From the NCBI GenBank assembly GCA_031308135.1, contig JAHLJT010009436.1, forward strand, positions 120,282,678 to 120,346,677: a DNA stretch of 64,000 nt. Reading direction: 5' to 3'. The position numbers were made by a program, and so were the translations under genes. The stretch comes from Acheta domesticus. Lineage: Eukaryota > Arthropoda > Insecta > Orthoptera > Gryllidae. Shown one piece after another: positions 46,646 through 59,776 of this stretch. The notes beneath the pieces are model-generated. The model was not told the DNA's origin. It worked only from the letters and a program-made list of their open reading frames with translations, and did not search any database. The number at the start of each line of letters is the position of its first letter. Positions within the stretch are counted from its first letter, which is position 1.

Positions 46646-47500
46646 AAAATAATTAGTAAAATGGGAAGTTCATTCAATGGAAATGAAAGAACAACTTAAC
46701 GAGTATCGGCGGTGGCTAGAAATACTTCCATGAAGTTGATAAGAGTTAAACTCTCAGAAAGAGAAAAAGAGACAGTGGATATTCATTAAAAATGGAGGGA
46801 TTCATGACAATGTGTGTGCACTGTGTGAAACTGAATCTGTGATAAAGGAAATGGGGCTACAAAGGGCGAGAGTGAGGGGTAGCCACATAAATAGTGAAAC
46901 GCGCGTGTTAGAAAAACGGCGGCAGATGTTACTGGGAGAGATACAACTGACGCTGGCTGATGCTGGCAGCAGAAAAACAGCGTACAACGGTCAGAAGCAT
47001 TAATACTGGATAGACAACGTAGAAAGTGCAGCAATCCTGCATGTTACAAGAGCACGACGGATGCGTTGTTGCAGAAAGCAGCGACTGTTAGGACTAACCG
47101 TGCTTGTCCACCATGCGGAAGTCACCTACTCTTGTAGTACACAATATGATGTGATCTCGGAAATGCTTCGTAAATATTTCACGGTGCGGATATATGATCC
47201 CTCTCAGATTACATTGTTCCTATTTTGAAACAACAAATGTTCCTTGTAAGGACAGCCTTTGGTTGAATTCTGTTCACAGTTATTTTACAGACAAGAAAAA
47301 AAACAATGAGATGTAACAACAAGAAGCTTATTTAAGTCCTTCAAATATCGACAGCTTTTAGTGCGAAATGATAAAAATGCACCTCATAACATGAACATGG
47401 ATAATTCTAAATGAAAGTAAGAATTAAAAACTTGCTTCACTGATTTGTGAGATCTTTCTGATATTTCGTTTAGTATTCAATACTAAACCAGTGCGGGTCA
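45446..47500. other. AT-rich gene-free stretch
   Basis: AT-rich, short ORFs only. Contains an AAT microsatellite. Nothing else recognised. Confidence 0.5.
46608..46643 (+). repeat. AAT trinucleotide microsatellite
   Basis: Twelve AAT units without interruption. It produces a poly-tyrosine run in a minus-strand ORF that is an artefact. Confidence 0.96.
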
Positions 47501-48060
47501 TTCACCTCACCAGAGCTCTCTTAGCCCATCCTTCGCTCCACCACTGCCGCAACCCGAGTGCTTAACCTCATTCCGAAAGCAGCCTCCCCCCCCCCAGCGA
47601 CCTCGCCCCCTCACTTTCGCCCTCCGCCTCCCAACGCGGGCGACGGCGGGCGACGGAGGGCGACGGAGGGCGACGGAGGGCGACAGCGGGCGAGGCGTGG
47701 CGCGCCCGCCTATCGTCGTCGCCATCTCCCCGGCCGCCCGCGTCCCCGCCTCCGCCTGCGCCTCAGCCGCCTGATTTACAGGCGGCCGCGCAGCCATAAC
47801 AAATTAATCAGCGCTCATAATTCATCGTATCAGCGCGGCGGCACGGCGACAGGTTAAGCCGAGGCGCCAGCGAACGAGCGCGAGCGAGCGTTGGCGCGGG
47901 CTGGCGCTGCGCCGCCGATGGCGCCGGTGATAAGCGGCGCGCGCGCGTCGATAACACAGCCCCCCCCCTGCGCCACCCCCTCCCGCCCCCGCACCACCCC
48001 ATCCGGGGACACGTGGGGTTTCGTATCTTCGTTGACTTAACCAACCGCCTTCCTCCCTCA
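47501..48060. promoter_or_regulatory. CpG island 22 with homeodomain- and GATA-type sites
   Basis: The left part contains five units of a GGGCGACGGA-type decamer (47638-47690). The middle has ACAAATTAATCAGCG and CTCATAATTCATCG (about 47798-47826). Further right are TGATAAGCGG (about 47928) and CGATAACACAG (about 47949), GATA-type motifs. AT-core motifs in CpG-dense DNA again suggest a regulatory module. Confidence 0.5.
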
Positions 48061-48640
48061 CACTCTCATGTTTGCGCTGCAGTAACCACAGAAAAACATA
48101 ACTGCAGAAAAGACTATCCATTAAACATTAATGTAAAAAATTGTAATACTATAATTAATTTTCATGATCTGATCATACTGCCCTGATATCTAAATTCTGT
48201 TGGATGCTGAAAGGCAAAACGGGGCGGGATTGCCCGAAAACAAAGAATACTTTATAGTTCATTTCGTTTACTGTTCAAAATAAAATTAGTACAATAAAAA
48301 ACATTGTGAAAATATTTGCATAACTTTTCACCACTATTATCTACTACATCGTAACAATTTTACAAAACTTTCATTATGTTAGTAGCTTCGGAGTTGCATT
48401 TCGTACATTATCGCGAACTGCCATCAGCTTCAAATATCAATCTGTATAATGGGTTTACACAATCTCTTGCTAACAGACTGAATGGGAAAGAAAACTTTTT
48501 CAAATTTGCTTCACTAAATTACAAAAACTGTTATATTCGTGGAAAATCGTGATATTCTTTTTTTTTTTTTTGTACATACTATACATATTTTGTTTACAAA
48601 CCCTTCGACCACTTTATATATTACGCGGTACCTACAGAGG
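48061..48640. other. AT-rich spacer
   Basis: AT-rich with a 12-T run near 48560. Nothing recognised. Confidence 0.5.
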
Positions 48641-49050
48641 CCTCAGCCAAGGCTAAGAAGCCCTTTCTGCACCTTGTACCCCAACTCTGCAGCATCTATA
48701 TCCTGTCTCATACTTCGCTCGGCTCCTTCCTCCATCGGTGGCAAGTTGTCGTGCCCTGCATCGCACCCGCAAGGGCTTCGCGACCCCTCCTCCCTTCTGC
48801 TTTCCTCGGGCTCTGTGGCGGAGACGGGGCGCCGTAGCGACGACATCAATGGCGGCGGTGGCGGCGGTGGTGGTGGCGGGGGCACGCGTGCCCTGCGTTT
48901 AAAATTGCAAGGGTCGCGAGCGCGCTCCGCGGTATGTTCGCCCGATGAAATTCCTTCGCCCAGCACCGGCGGGGAGCAAAGGTCATGGCAGCAGGGCGAG
49001 GCGGCTGCCTCGGGCGAAGGGCGAGAGGGAAAGCTGAGCGCTGAAGCTTG
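48641..49050. promoter_or_regulatory. CpG island 23
   Basis: GC-rich, with a GGC/GGT trinucleotide run at about 48850-48882. The 170-codon plus-strand ORF includes a poly-glycine stretch from this run and is not supported as a gene. Confidence 0.4.
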
Positions 49051-50830
49051 AGTGAAGCATTCTCGAAAGAGAGAGTGGAGGAAAGGGAAACATAGTGTTT
49101 TAGAATAGGCGCGAACGAAATCAAAGGTAACAAGCAAAGAAGTCGTGGCGGGAAAAAAGGAAGGGTCATGTAAGATAAGGATATCAAAAGTTTTTTAAAA
49201 GCAGGTATGGAGGATCTTTGAAGTATTTTAAATATTTGAAGCTTTGAAGTATACCCCGAAACAGAAAGTAAACTAGACACATAAAAAAACAATAAAATGG
49301 ATTTGAAACATTCGTAATGGAAAAATGTAATACAAAAATGCACGAGAAAAATGAGTATACTAATATTCCTGGAAACACGGCAAGGAAATAGAGACCGAAA
49401 TATGAGTAAAAGGTGAAGCAGGAGAAAGGAATGCGAGATAAAAGAGAGTGTGCAATATAGATCGAATTTCCTAGGACAGCCCTGAAGAGGGAAGCAGGGG
49501 CGGAGAGAGAGCAGATGGGACAAGAGTAGGCTATCGCGGCGCTGCAGGCGAGGGCAGCGCGTTAACGGCACTCCGGCCGGAGCACTCTGCCCTGCCCCGC
49601 CCCGCCCCTCCCAAGCCCCCCAGTCCGCACCGACCTTCGCGTTTCGGGCGCCGCGCCGCTCAGATACATATATACGAGTTGCCCAACAGATATGCAAACT
49701 GAAGCGTGCGAGGGGAAGTGAAAACACGCCTGCGTTATCTTGTTTTCCTAATGCCCCAGTTTCAAACTTCCACCTGGGAACTTTGAACGAAAGCTCTCTT
49801 AAGCGACTGTAAATTTGATGTTTCGCCGGGGTCGTGGACGGGGCTGCACGGCCCGGAGAAGGAAATCATGGAAGTAAAAAGGGCGAGGGAAGAAGAGTCG
49901 AGCTGGAAATATCCAGATGGAGAACGATTGGAAAATGTAAAGAGAGAAGGATGCAGGTGAAATGGCATGCATTTTAGCTCGACAATCCTTAAGAAAGAGA
50001 AGGGCGTGAATCTCATAGATTGGAGGAAAAAGATTCAAAACCGCAATGTCAGGATACAAACGAAAAAAATGCGGCGCGAAATTAACAAATTGAACGCAAG
50101 CGATTCGAAAAATCGTTGAAGAAAATCCAAAAAAATGAAGCGCTCTTCAAGAAAATGAAGGGAAAGCTGCAAAGGCAATGATTTTCAATCAAAAACGTTA
50201 CATACTTGAAACTTCTAATATTAAGCATTAGAACTTGAAGAATCCTTAGTTCTGGATGTGTGAACGTTCTAATAGGAGAAATAAAGAGTAAAATCCAAAT
50301 TCAATGCTAATTGAGCAATATGGAAAAAGTTTTATTATTCCAATTAGCTGCCAATACAGCTTCTAGGTAATATCCAAGTACTCGTGAAAAATGCAAAAAT
50401 CACGGAACAGTATCAATTTTGGCGGAAAAATTAAAATATTTCGTTGTTATTCCGCCGATTCTCACCCTCTTCGCACCGACTAAATCCTCATTCTCAGGAC
50501 GTCACTGCCTTCGACACTGCTGTCATGCGGTGCCAAGGCTCCAAAGAAGAGGTCCCTGCCATTGAATATTTGCTATTCCCATGCTGCGTTAAGGAACAGC
50601 AATTCTTTCATACACTTCTATTGCACAGAACTGTTGAAGCATTTTTACTGCTCTACGCCATTAGCATAATTCATATATTTTAGAATAAATATAAGATATA
50701 ATGGTAATATAGAGCACATTTGCTACGATAAAGATGAAAGGGTCATAAATACTAGTAAATGATGATGCAGTAACATGAGAAAATGGTGGGAAAAATACAT
50801 ACAGTAAATTGGATTGATGCAGAAGCATTG
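49051..50830. other. Purine-skewed stretch with a small GC block
   Basis: The plus strand is A/G-rich over much of 49030-50120. This gives the window's longest ORF (293 codons, minus strand, 48846-49727) a Ser/Leu/Phe-rich composition with no domain, as expected from stop-poor pyrimidine DNA. A CpG-rich block lies at about 49530-49660. Nothing else recognised. Confidence 0.45.
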
Positions 50831-51300
50831 CTGGATTGCAAAGAGCAAGGCATGGACGGATAGGGCAGGGCAGGGCGGTATGTCACGGGGGCTGTGGCAA
50901 GAGGAGCGGGCGGAGACGCACCCGAGAAAGAAAGCGGCAGGGGCGGGGCGCGGGTGCACAATCGGCGCAATGGCGCGTAGCCGCCAGCTTTATCTCCGCC
51001 GTGAAGCTGTGCGGCGCGGGCGCGGGCGGCGCGGGGAAGGGGGCCGAAGGTGGGGGGGGGGGCGGAGACGGGTGCAATTTAAAAGTTCGTCGCCGCGGGC
51101 GGCCGCCCTAACGACTCCAGCGCGGCGCATCTTCATCTCCGGCCGGCCTTTATTAAGTCGCCGCGGGCTGGCGGGTACGCGGGCGTATGCTGAGAAAACG
51201 CCTGGAACAGCCTGGTAGCTCGATCGCGGACCTGCGGGGCAGCGCGGCAACGGGGCAAGGGGACTTGGATGGTAACGGGCACTGCTGAGAGACGTGAAGT
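50831..51300. promoter_or_regulatory. CpG island 24
   Basis: GC-rich with an 11-G run at 51052-51062. Overlapping ORFs of 64-134 codons are compositional. Confidence 0.45.
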
Positions 51301-52300
51301 GCATGGAAAAAACAGAGTTCGACGAAGCGGAAAGCGAATAAGCAGCACTTCGGAGTGACCAGTGCCGACATGACGCAACACGCTGTGGTACATTTATTCT
51401 TCTCTTCCCTCATTCGCCTCACCCATTCCATCCTCGTATACTAGATCATTACGATCTTCATCTAATCATTCATTCTGTCACAATCTGTGGGTGAGACTGT
51501 ATATGGAAGCGTCAGATGATAAAAGGTAGCGCGACTGTAGGATGAGTTTGTGATAACATGAGATAACAGGGCTGGAACCAGCAAGATCAATGTTCAAGGC
51601 CGTACAAATGGTGTAGTAGTGGAAAGAGACTTTTCGAGCATATAGAGTACTTCGAGGATGTCCAAGTAGTGTCGGATTGGCAGAACGGCAGTCTCCACGG
51701 ACTTGCACGAAAATGGTGGCGCGGACTGCTGAATGAGAGACTTCAAGGGGAAACGAGTGAAGGGCCACCGACTGCATCGACTTCCGACTGAGAATTTAGA
51801 TCAAAATTGCTAAAGGGTAAAAACATTTCTCAAAATACCATTTCACTTGAAACTCAAATGTGTGAAAGTTAACACCTTTCAGCATACTTCAAGTCCAGAG
51901 AAAAAAATCACAAGGAAATAGGAATGAATGCACCCTGTGATGTGACATGACGAGGACGGTTGAGTGAGTATGTAATAAACGCATGTAAGAAGAATCTAAA
52001 ATGCAAAACGCGAAATCCAGTGAAACCAAATAAGAAAACTGCATTCAGATGAATACTGAAAATCCAATGAAAGCGACATTATGAAGATTTCACAGAGGTT
52101 CTGAATTTCTTTACTTTTCTGCTCTTTTACGGCTTCCGCGTTCTCGATATCGGCGCTTTTCAATTACTTTCCGCTTGGCTCCAGATATGATTCGTAATGA
52201 GTCCGGAGAAGCATCTCACGAAACATATCCATATCTCGCTGTGCGCACAGCCACCATCTCTCAAGAGGACTAATGTTTACGTTACAAACAACTTTCGCCC
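51301..52300. other. Mixed to AT-rich spacer
   Basis: Nothing recognised. Confidence 0.45.
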
Positions 52301-52535
52301 TTTCAGTATCTCTCATTAACCGCGCGTCCTCGATGAAGCGGTCGGTGGGCGGACGTTTTTTTGGCGGACGCGGGGAGCGGAGGGCGAACGCGCTCAAAAG
52401 ACGGCCTCGTAATGAGTTCGCGGCGGCGTTGCCGATGGCGAGGACTGTCACGGTTCGCCTTCAAGGACTCGGTCGCCAAGCCTTGCTTCTGCGAGGGCAG
52501 AATCACGCGCCTTTCGCAGATGCTTCGCCGCAAAA
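52301..52535. promoter_or_regulatory. Small CpG island 25
   Basis: Short CpG-dense block. A 185-codon plus-strand ORF (52273-52830) extends beyond it into AT-rich DNA but has no domain and an abrupt composition change in the middle, unlike one exon. Confidence 0.35.
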
Positions 52536-54060
52536 AATATCCCTTTTTAAAACCGACGAAACAGTTTGCTTTTTATTACAAGCAGAACCACTGTTCAAAA
52601 TGTTTGTGTTCACCATATACAAGTATAATGACGTTAATAGTGCCATAATAATAATACAAGCATCCATGTACTTCAATAATGTATATTACTGTCATAATGA
52701 GAACATTCTTACGGGGAGCACTAAAACGCAAAATGGACTTTTGATGTGTAAACTTACCATTTCAATCGGCAAACGTCAACACTGCGAGATGAAAATTCAT
52801 CTTACCTGTAAAATAGAGAAGACATTATGAAGCAAAGTACATTAAACACTAAAAACAGAAAATTCAATGAAAATCAGTGTGGTCATTATTATTGCACTGT
52901 GCATATTATCACAAACTGTGGTTAAGAGGCTACATTCCAAGTAATTAAAAGTGATACGTTTAAAATAATATATTGGAAAATTCAACACAGTACGAAGGAT
53001 AACTTTAAAATAAAAAGGTGCACAGTACTATTCTTTTTAATTCTAGCACATTATTTTAAAGTCAATATATGAATCAACTCTGAAGAACGTGAAATATTCA
53101 ATCCTGAAACGACTGCCTCCGTATCAAAGACGTGTACGATATTGTAAAAACAATGAACATAACATATTAATAAACTAGAAAAATGTTTATAATACATCCA
53201 ATCCACTTGCATATCTTTCAAGCATTACGAGGTAGCATAGAACTTTTTTTTCGCTTTTAAATTGTAAAACCAGAACACAATTATAAACTATTCATCTCTT
53301 TGTAATTCTGGAGATATTGTTTTCATCTACAGAGAATAGTATCGGTTTTTTTAATGAAACTATTTAGTTTACGCACATTGGTAATAATTAAGGAAATTTT
53401 ACCTCGGCTGAAATAATCACTAAATACAAATTGCTCTAGAAGAGCCACTACATTGTATGGTATTCACATTTCAATTCCAAAAAGTGGAAATTGAATCTGA
53501 AAATTTCGAATTGTTTAAAAGATGCTGGAACTCTCTTTAAATGACACCGGGATTCTCTTTTAAAATATCATATTTTTGTTCCCAATCTCTTTCAAGGCAA
53601 AAGAAGAAATAAAAAATAATTTATAGCTTCTTCCATTTTATACAAATATCTAAAATGAAAACTAGTTAATTAAATTAAGTTGTTTAAGCGCAATTAACTA
53701 TTTTTCCATTTTAGAGATTTAACATAAAGAAAATGTAAATGGATAATGAATTGCACTATAGTTCCTAATATAATTACTACCTACATTTTTTTAATGAATC
53801 GTTCAATATTGAATTTTTTAAAAATAAAATCACATACGGAAAAAGGTGCACTTGTTCAAATACTTTTGACTCGTAAAACATACCTCAAAATCTGTATTAT
53901 GAAGTAAACGACAACAAACCCATTTTAGTGTCTTTTTAGAGAGATTATTTGTATTTGTTAGATTTTAGAGTAGATATAGAGTAGTAGGTACAAGAACAAG
54001 AGCAAATCTACAACTTTGTGCCCAGTTTCCAACATCACGAGCCAACAAAAATATCATTCA
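52536..54060. other. AT-rich gene-free stretch
   Basis: Strongly AT-rich. Nothing recognised. Confidence 0.55.
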
Positions 54061-54660
54061 TGTCGACTCGAATCTTGTAGCTTTCCAAGGGACCCTCCGA
54101 AACGTCTATATTCCCGCAAACATGCCATCGCCATCGCCATCGCCGCTGTCACTCCCTTCCCAGTGGCGCCGCTGTCGCAGCCCTCGCCATCCGCCTTCGG
54201 TGGCGTCGCCCTGCCGGATTTGTTGCAGAGGGCGTCAGCGGCGGATTTACGCCGGACCGCGTCCGGACGGCGCGGCGGCGGCGACGACCTCGCCACCCCA
54301 CCCCGCCCCGCCCCGCCCCCGCCCCTGCCGCCCGCGACCCAGCCAGGCCCCGTAATGTTTGCCCCGGAGATTATGCCCCCGGCCGAGCCACGTCCGCCAG
54401 CGCCGTCCCCGCCACAGGCTGCGCCGCTCGCAAGCGGCGCCGCGAATCTATGTGGCCGTAAACACGACGTTTAAAGTCCAGCGTCGAACGAAGGACCTAT
54501 AGCCGCCATCTGGGGCAGTAAAGCGGGCGCGGGTTACACTTCCGGAGGACGGGAATGGGCGCACGCCCAGCCGCCGCCCCCACGCCACTGCCCGTCTCGC
54601 TCCTCTCTTCCTTCGGGCGGCCATCACCTGTTTTCGCTATCGGTCAAGAGGTACGCGTCT
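54061..54660. promoter_or_regulatory. CpG island 26
   Basis: Contains a CATCGC hexamer run (about 54124-54145) and CCCCG repeats (about 54296-54325). GTAATGTTTGCCCC and GAGATTATGCCCC near 54351-54380 are AT cores in GC context. The 152-codon plus-strand ORF is Pro/Ala-rich without a domain. Confidence 0.45.
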
Positions 54661-54920
54661 TTTACTTTCACTTCCTCCCCTCACACGTACGTCTTGCTTT
54701 CTCACACAACCTGACAATTTGAGACAGCCCCTCAATTTTATATCATTAACGTTAATATTTTCTATTCAATGATCCGCGGTAATCTGTCAGGAATCCATTA
54801 TCTATTTTTCCTCAGTAGCTCTTCAAATGTACATCAACCCATTTGTTTACTAGTTAGTTAATTCAGACTTTTCCCCTCTTACTTCTGCCAATTCAAGCAT
54901 TTTTTTTCTTCGATCACTCT
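54661..54920. other. Pyrimidine-rich AT spacer
   Basis: Nothing recognised. Confidence 0.45.
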
Positions 54921-55560
54921 CCTCTATACCTCAACCCTCCCCCACACGTTCCAGCAGCGTTTCCCCTTCCGCTCGATTCGTACGTTCCGCCACGCGCGCT
55001 CAAGTTACGACTCCGCTCGTCCCCCTTTCCGCTTCCCACCCCGCCTCCGCACCCGGCGACATATTTCCCCCTTCCCGCCTCTTCCCCCACGAAGCAGCAG
55101 GAGCAGCAGCAGCCAATTTCTCGCAATGCGACATTCCCGGCAATTGAATTGCACACGGTTCCCGTGCAGTTGGGGGCTGTATTAAGAGCAACTCCGGAGC
55201 GAGTCATCCACTCTCGAGAACACGCTTTCCGGGACGTTACGGGGGCGGAGAAGCAGCAGGCTTACTCTTGGAGCTGCGCGCGTTTAAGAGAGCCGTCTCC
55301 CGTTCGCGGAGGTCCTTACGAAAGAATTCCTAGAAAGAGGAGGAAAGCCGCTCTGCGGTACCCGGCTCCGCTCTTTAGTTAGACCGCCCGTTACATCCAT
55401 GCAAGCCACGCCCAGTTGTCGAGCGCGCTGCTCCTGCACCTCGAGAGAAATCTGGCAACGCTGTGCGGGAGCGCGGACGAACAGAAACGCTCTCCCGCAA
55501 CGAGGCCCGCCACGCCGAGGTCAACTCGTGCAGTGTTTGCACAGCCCCGGCACCCCCTAA
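54921..55560. promoter_or_regulatory. CpG island 27
   Basis: Pyrimidine-skewed CpG-rich DNA. A perfect TGACGTCA lies just outside its right edge at 55569-55576. ORFs under 100 codons, unclassified. Confidence 0.4.
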
Positions 55561-55576
55561 TCATGACATGACGTCA

Positions 55577-56010
55577 CTTCATCACGGCCTAATTCGAGCT
55601 TACGCGTGTTCGAACTCTGATGTGATTTGCTGATGGTTTTTGGAGCGGAGCGCACAAAGGCCTCAATGTGATGCTCAATTGTACTCACGGTTTCCGAAGA
55701 TCTGTCGCGTATGGTCATCCCAAATGTTACTAGACATAGTACGCGTATTAATCTCAAAGTAAAATTATGACTGTTGTAAATGAGCAGGTGAAGATAAAAC
55801 TAACATCAGAATGCCGAATACACTTTTAATCATTCTACTTAAGTAACTAATACATCTCTATTAGAATAATGAAAAACAATTTACAAGAAAACAGTGAAAT
55901 ATGGTATTATCTCACATAATCAGGCAGATTATGAAAATACTATTCAGAAAGAACCAATGATTCAACAGCAAGAAAGGAGGTAATTAACGCCCAGAAAAAA
56001 ACGTGAAGTA
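55577..56010. other. AT-rich spacer
   Basis: Nothing recognised. Confidence 0.5.
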
Positions 56011-56700
56011 GAACGTGGAACGTTGCCCAGCGAGGTGCAATTCCAAAACCGAAATGGGTCGTAGAACAGCGCAAAGAATACAGCTCCGGAAGGCGAGGCG
56101 CTGTCGAAGTTGTCTCTTCGAGGGCAGCGAAGCGGGCTGCGACAGGCGTTCGGGCGAGGACCCAAGTATTATTTACACGGCGGCGCCACACCGTAGGAAC
56201 GACGACCTCCGCCACAGGGTGTATTACATCGCCACTACAGCCTCTCCCTGTGCTTTCCGTCGCCAACCAATCACTACGCCAGTCACATCAGCCTTCGACA
56301 CTCGTCATTCTTCCCATTTTCCCCAAAAGCTGATCTTGCTGTGCCCTCTCCCACCACAGTACCAGCAATCTCCATCGCTGTTCCCCCTCATGATGTTTGT
56401 CCGTCGCCACCGCCACTCTCCACACCCCGAGTCCGCACCCGCTCCTTCCGCCGGCGAGACGCGTTTTTGCGTGGGTGGGCGGCGGGGGCGGCGCGGCGCG
56501 TCCCGGGAGAAATATCGGAATCGGTGAAGTAACGGGCCGTGAAAGCGCGCGCGAGACGTCCGCCGGGGTCGCGCTCCGGCGCGGCCGCGGGGCGCTGACA
56601 GCCCGGCAGGAAACCGCGGGCGCGCCAGCGCTGGGCGCGCCAGCGCTGGGCGCGGACGGTGAGAACGGCGCCAGTGCAACGAAACGATGGCAAATGTAGC
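56011..56700. promoter_or_regulatory. CpG island 28
   Basis: CpG-dense, most strongly at 56430-56680. It includes a perfect 15-bp tandem duplication of GGGCGCGCCAGCGCT (56618-56647). ORFs of 100-170 codons in several frames overlap without domains. Confidence 0.45.
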
Positions 56701-57000
56701 GAGTACAACACTAGAAGAGGAAGGAGGCAACAGAAGGAAAGGCAAATACGAAGCAGGAGTGTGTATGAACATGACAAATAAGGAGAGGTAGGAGACAAAA
56801 GACTGAACACCACACCAAGAAGTATCACCCCCTTACTTGAGCATGGCCGCCGCCTAAAGGACATACAAGCTAGAAATGTAACCAAAACTGTGAAACGAAA
56901 TTGAAATAAACGAGTTAACGATTGGAAGACAGGAGTCGAGAGACGCCGAAGTAGGAGAAGAAATCAAAAAGGAGGCAGGCAGGAAAGGGATGTTGGCGTT
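56701..57000. other. Purine-rich spacer
   Basis: A/G-skewed on the plus strand. Nothing recognised. Confidence 0.45.
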
Positions 57001-57128
57001 GGGGGAGCGCATCCCTTCAGGGGGTTGGTGTCACTCGGCAAAAAGTTGCACAGGAAGAGGTTGCGTGGCGTGGGGCTGAGCGGGAAGGGGCGGGGCCACC
57101 GGGAGCTGACGTGGCGCCGCGGTTGCCT

Positions 57129-57159
<31 letters not shown>

Positions 57160-57345
57160 GCCCGCAGTCAGCCCAAAGGACGCTCGGGGCGCCGTCGCGA
57201 CTCCTCCAGTTCTTAGCTTCTGGCCGAGGTGAGGGATATTTATAGCGCGCTGCTCCCTGACGGGCGACGGTGATAAAAGTCGATGGAAAATGAGTGCGCC
57301 TGAAAATGGCACAAAGTGCAATCGGCTGTCACTCGCTTGGAACTG
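57001..57345. promoter_or_regulatory. CpG island 29 with a CCG repeat and TATA-like site
   Basis: A perfect CCG run of about ten units (57128-57157) is followed at about 57237 by GGATATTTATAGCGCGC, a TATA-like element in GC context that could mark a plus-strand promoter. No first exon recognised downstream. Confidence 0.45.
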
Positions 57346-57770
57346 CGAAGATAAAACCTGAGGTGAGACTTTCTAGCTCATGTATTGAACGAGTTGTTTT
57401 TAGTCCCGGTCGTTAGACATCGAGAACACCATTACGCCATTGGCGCAGAAATTGTTGATGTAGCAAACAACTACAGACCGTTTGCACATTAAAGTCCCTC
57501 GTGATAGAAAACAAACACCAGAATAAGTAATTTTGTGATCCATGTAGAAGTCACTACACCATTTATACTGTATATCATAAACAAACGTGTTTTGTTAATT
57601 TAATGTTAATTCTCCATGCCTGTAAACGTAAAAAGTAATATTGACATTCCACGAAATGCAAATCTAATATGGCCCAGCTCACAATTAAAGTCACAACAAT
57701 CTAAATAGACTGGCAAGAGGTTTTCGCAGGAGCTACTTCGTGGAATAAAATCGTTTTATCCAAACCGACA
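57346..57770. other. AT-rich spacer
   Basis: Nothing recognised. Confidence 0.5.
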
Positions 57771-58070
57771 GTTTCACCGCAAACACCAAACAGCGCACAA
57801 ACAGAAAACGCGCGCAGGGCTCCGCGCTCGCAGCGGTGGCCGCTCGTCCGCAAACAAGCAGCGCGCGGCTCCGAATGCGCGCTGCCGGTGAATGAAAGCG
57901 CCGAGGCCATCTACACAGACGCACGACGCGGAGGAGGGAAGGGAAGCTGCCTTCAACGCCTCTTGCTGCTTATTGGTCACGTACTAACAGGATCCTGGAC
58001 CGCCACCGCGTTCGTGAACCAACTGAGCCGATACTCTGCGCATCCACAACCAGAAGTGAGTGCTCAGACT
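57771..58070. promoter_or_regulatory. Small CpG island 30
   Basis: Short CpG-dense block with GCGC-rich palindromes. ORFs of 62-69 codons are unclassified. Confidence 0.35.
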
Positions 58071-59776
58071 AGCTGACCTGCATGATAGGAATTCTGAAAT
58101 TGCGCTCTAGTCTAAAGTTAATAGATTTTGACAATGTTTTTAATGGATTCTTCAATATACAGCAATTTGTTTTATACAACATTAAAGGTAGTTTACACGG
58201 GGCATGTTCTTTTTATCAAAATATGTTTATTTTAGAACCTAATTGTATTATATCTAGGTACAATATCACATGATGTATCCTATCCAAAACAGGGTCACAA
58301 ACTAGGTTAAAACAAAGCCTGCAGTGTTATTCGGAAACTAATTAGAGCGAAAACTAGAACTTCACAGAGCCAATTCGCTCATGCCGACGAGTGTACGCAT
58401 TCGAAATGTTCGCAGTAAATGTAAAACTTACTTCAAAGTAAGTTGTTTATATATTAAAAAATGGCTTTTAAATTTATCAAAGGCAATTGAAGGCTGAAAA
58501 TAACACGTCACAACCATCGAAAATGAGCAAATCGAAATTGTTGGAGAGATAACAATACAAAAGAAAATGGGTTTAGAAAGCAGCAGAACGATGCGAACAA
58601 CTGCAAAGAAAGCGTAGATGAGAAAGTGACTCGTCCGGAACGAGACACAGAAGAGAATGGAAAGGTGAATTGCGAGGGGAGGGTAAATGTAGAGGCAAAA
58701 TCGGATGCCTCGATTTCCCGCAAGAAGTGCTTGAGGCGTTCCCGCAAGGATGTGTTTACGCCTCCTGTTTTGCATCAAACATTCAGGCTGCAATTAGCAA
58801 GGCCCGCAGCAGCGCGGTGGAGAGCGAAGAGTGGGAGTGGAACGAAGACGAGAAAGTGCGGAATGCAGCGCTTGAAGGCTCAAAGGGAGAGGAGGTAGAT
58901 CCAGATTGAACCCGAGGTCGAACAAATAGAACTTCAAGAAGTATATTGACCGATCCATAATATACAAGGTAAGGCAAAAACTATTCAATAAGAACGACTG
59001 AAAGAGAAAATTATGCATGCTTCAAAATGACTTCGAATGTGTTGAAGTGAAATTGAGAGATGTGGTAAAACAACACATAACAAGAGCGATGTGAATGAGC
59101 AAAGGGCAAACGGTGAGGTAAAGTCATGTGGCCTTATGTAGCATCCCAAATAACACAACACATGCATAAATAGCATTTTCATTCATACGTAATTGCAATA
59201 TTGATAGATTAATTTTTATGAGGCATCGTTATCATCACTTAACGTAAAAGGGTATGAATAATTGATGGATTATTAATTCTGATGTAACCTTCATTTCTTG
59301 ATGAATAATTCAAACATATAGAGAGTTCCTAAGTAAACATAAGCATGTCCTAAGTTTGATGATATATGAAAAGCAGTATACAGAGCCAAGAATCGTAAAA
59401 TATTTCTTCCATAATTAGGGTTTACGTAATGAAATAAAAGCAATTTTTTTGTATTGCTTAAAAGTGACCTTAATCTATTCAAGAGCAAATAAATAAATAA
59501 ATACATTGTGCTCACATAATCATGCGTTGTGATAGAGAAAAGTAAGATGAACTAATTTCCAAGGATGGTCACACGGGCATCTAGAGGAGAATGCTCTTTC
59601 GCGTGATAGATATGAATACGGTCCAGATAATTATGTAATCATATATTTTCCTAAGGTAACTCCATCAAGTTGAATCAAATATATATTCACGTTTTACATC
59701 GGTTAATGGCCAAAAACGTTGAATGTTTTGTACATATATTTACATATATTGCCCGAAATTACGTATTGAAACGAGT
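58071..59776. other. AT-rich gene-free stretch
   Basis: AT-rich, with a mid-GC, purine-skewed block at about 58620-58910. No gene recognised. It is the flank downstream of the minus-strand LTR element. Confidence 0.45.

Noticed and set aside
46468..46677. Poly-tyrosine ORF
   Set aside because: Translation of the AAT microsatellite.
48846..49727. Longest ORF, 293 codons on the minus strand
   Set aside because: Lies opposite purine-rich DNA where stop codons are rare. The product is Ser/Leu/Phe-rich with no domain and spans an abrupt composition change.
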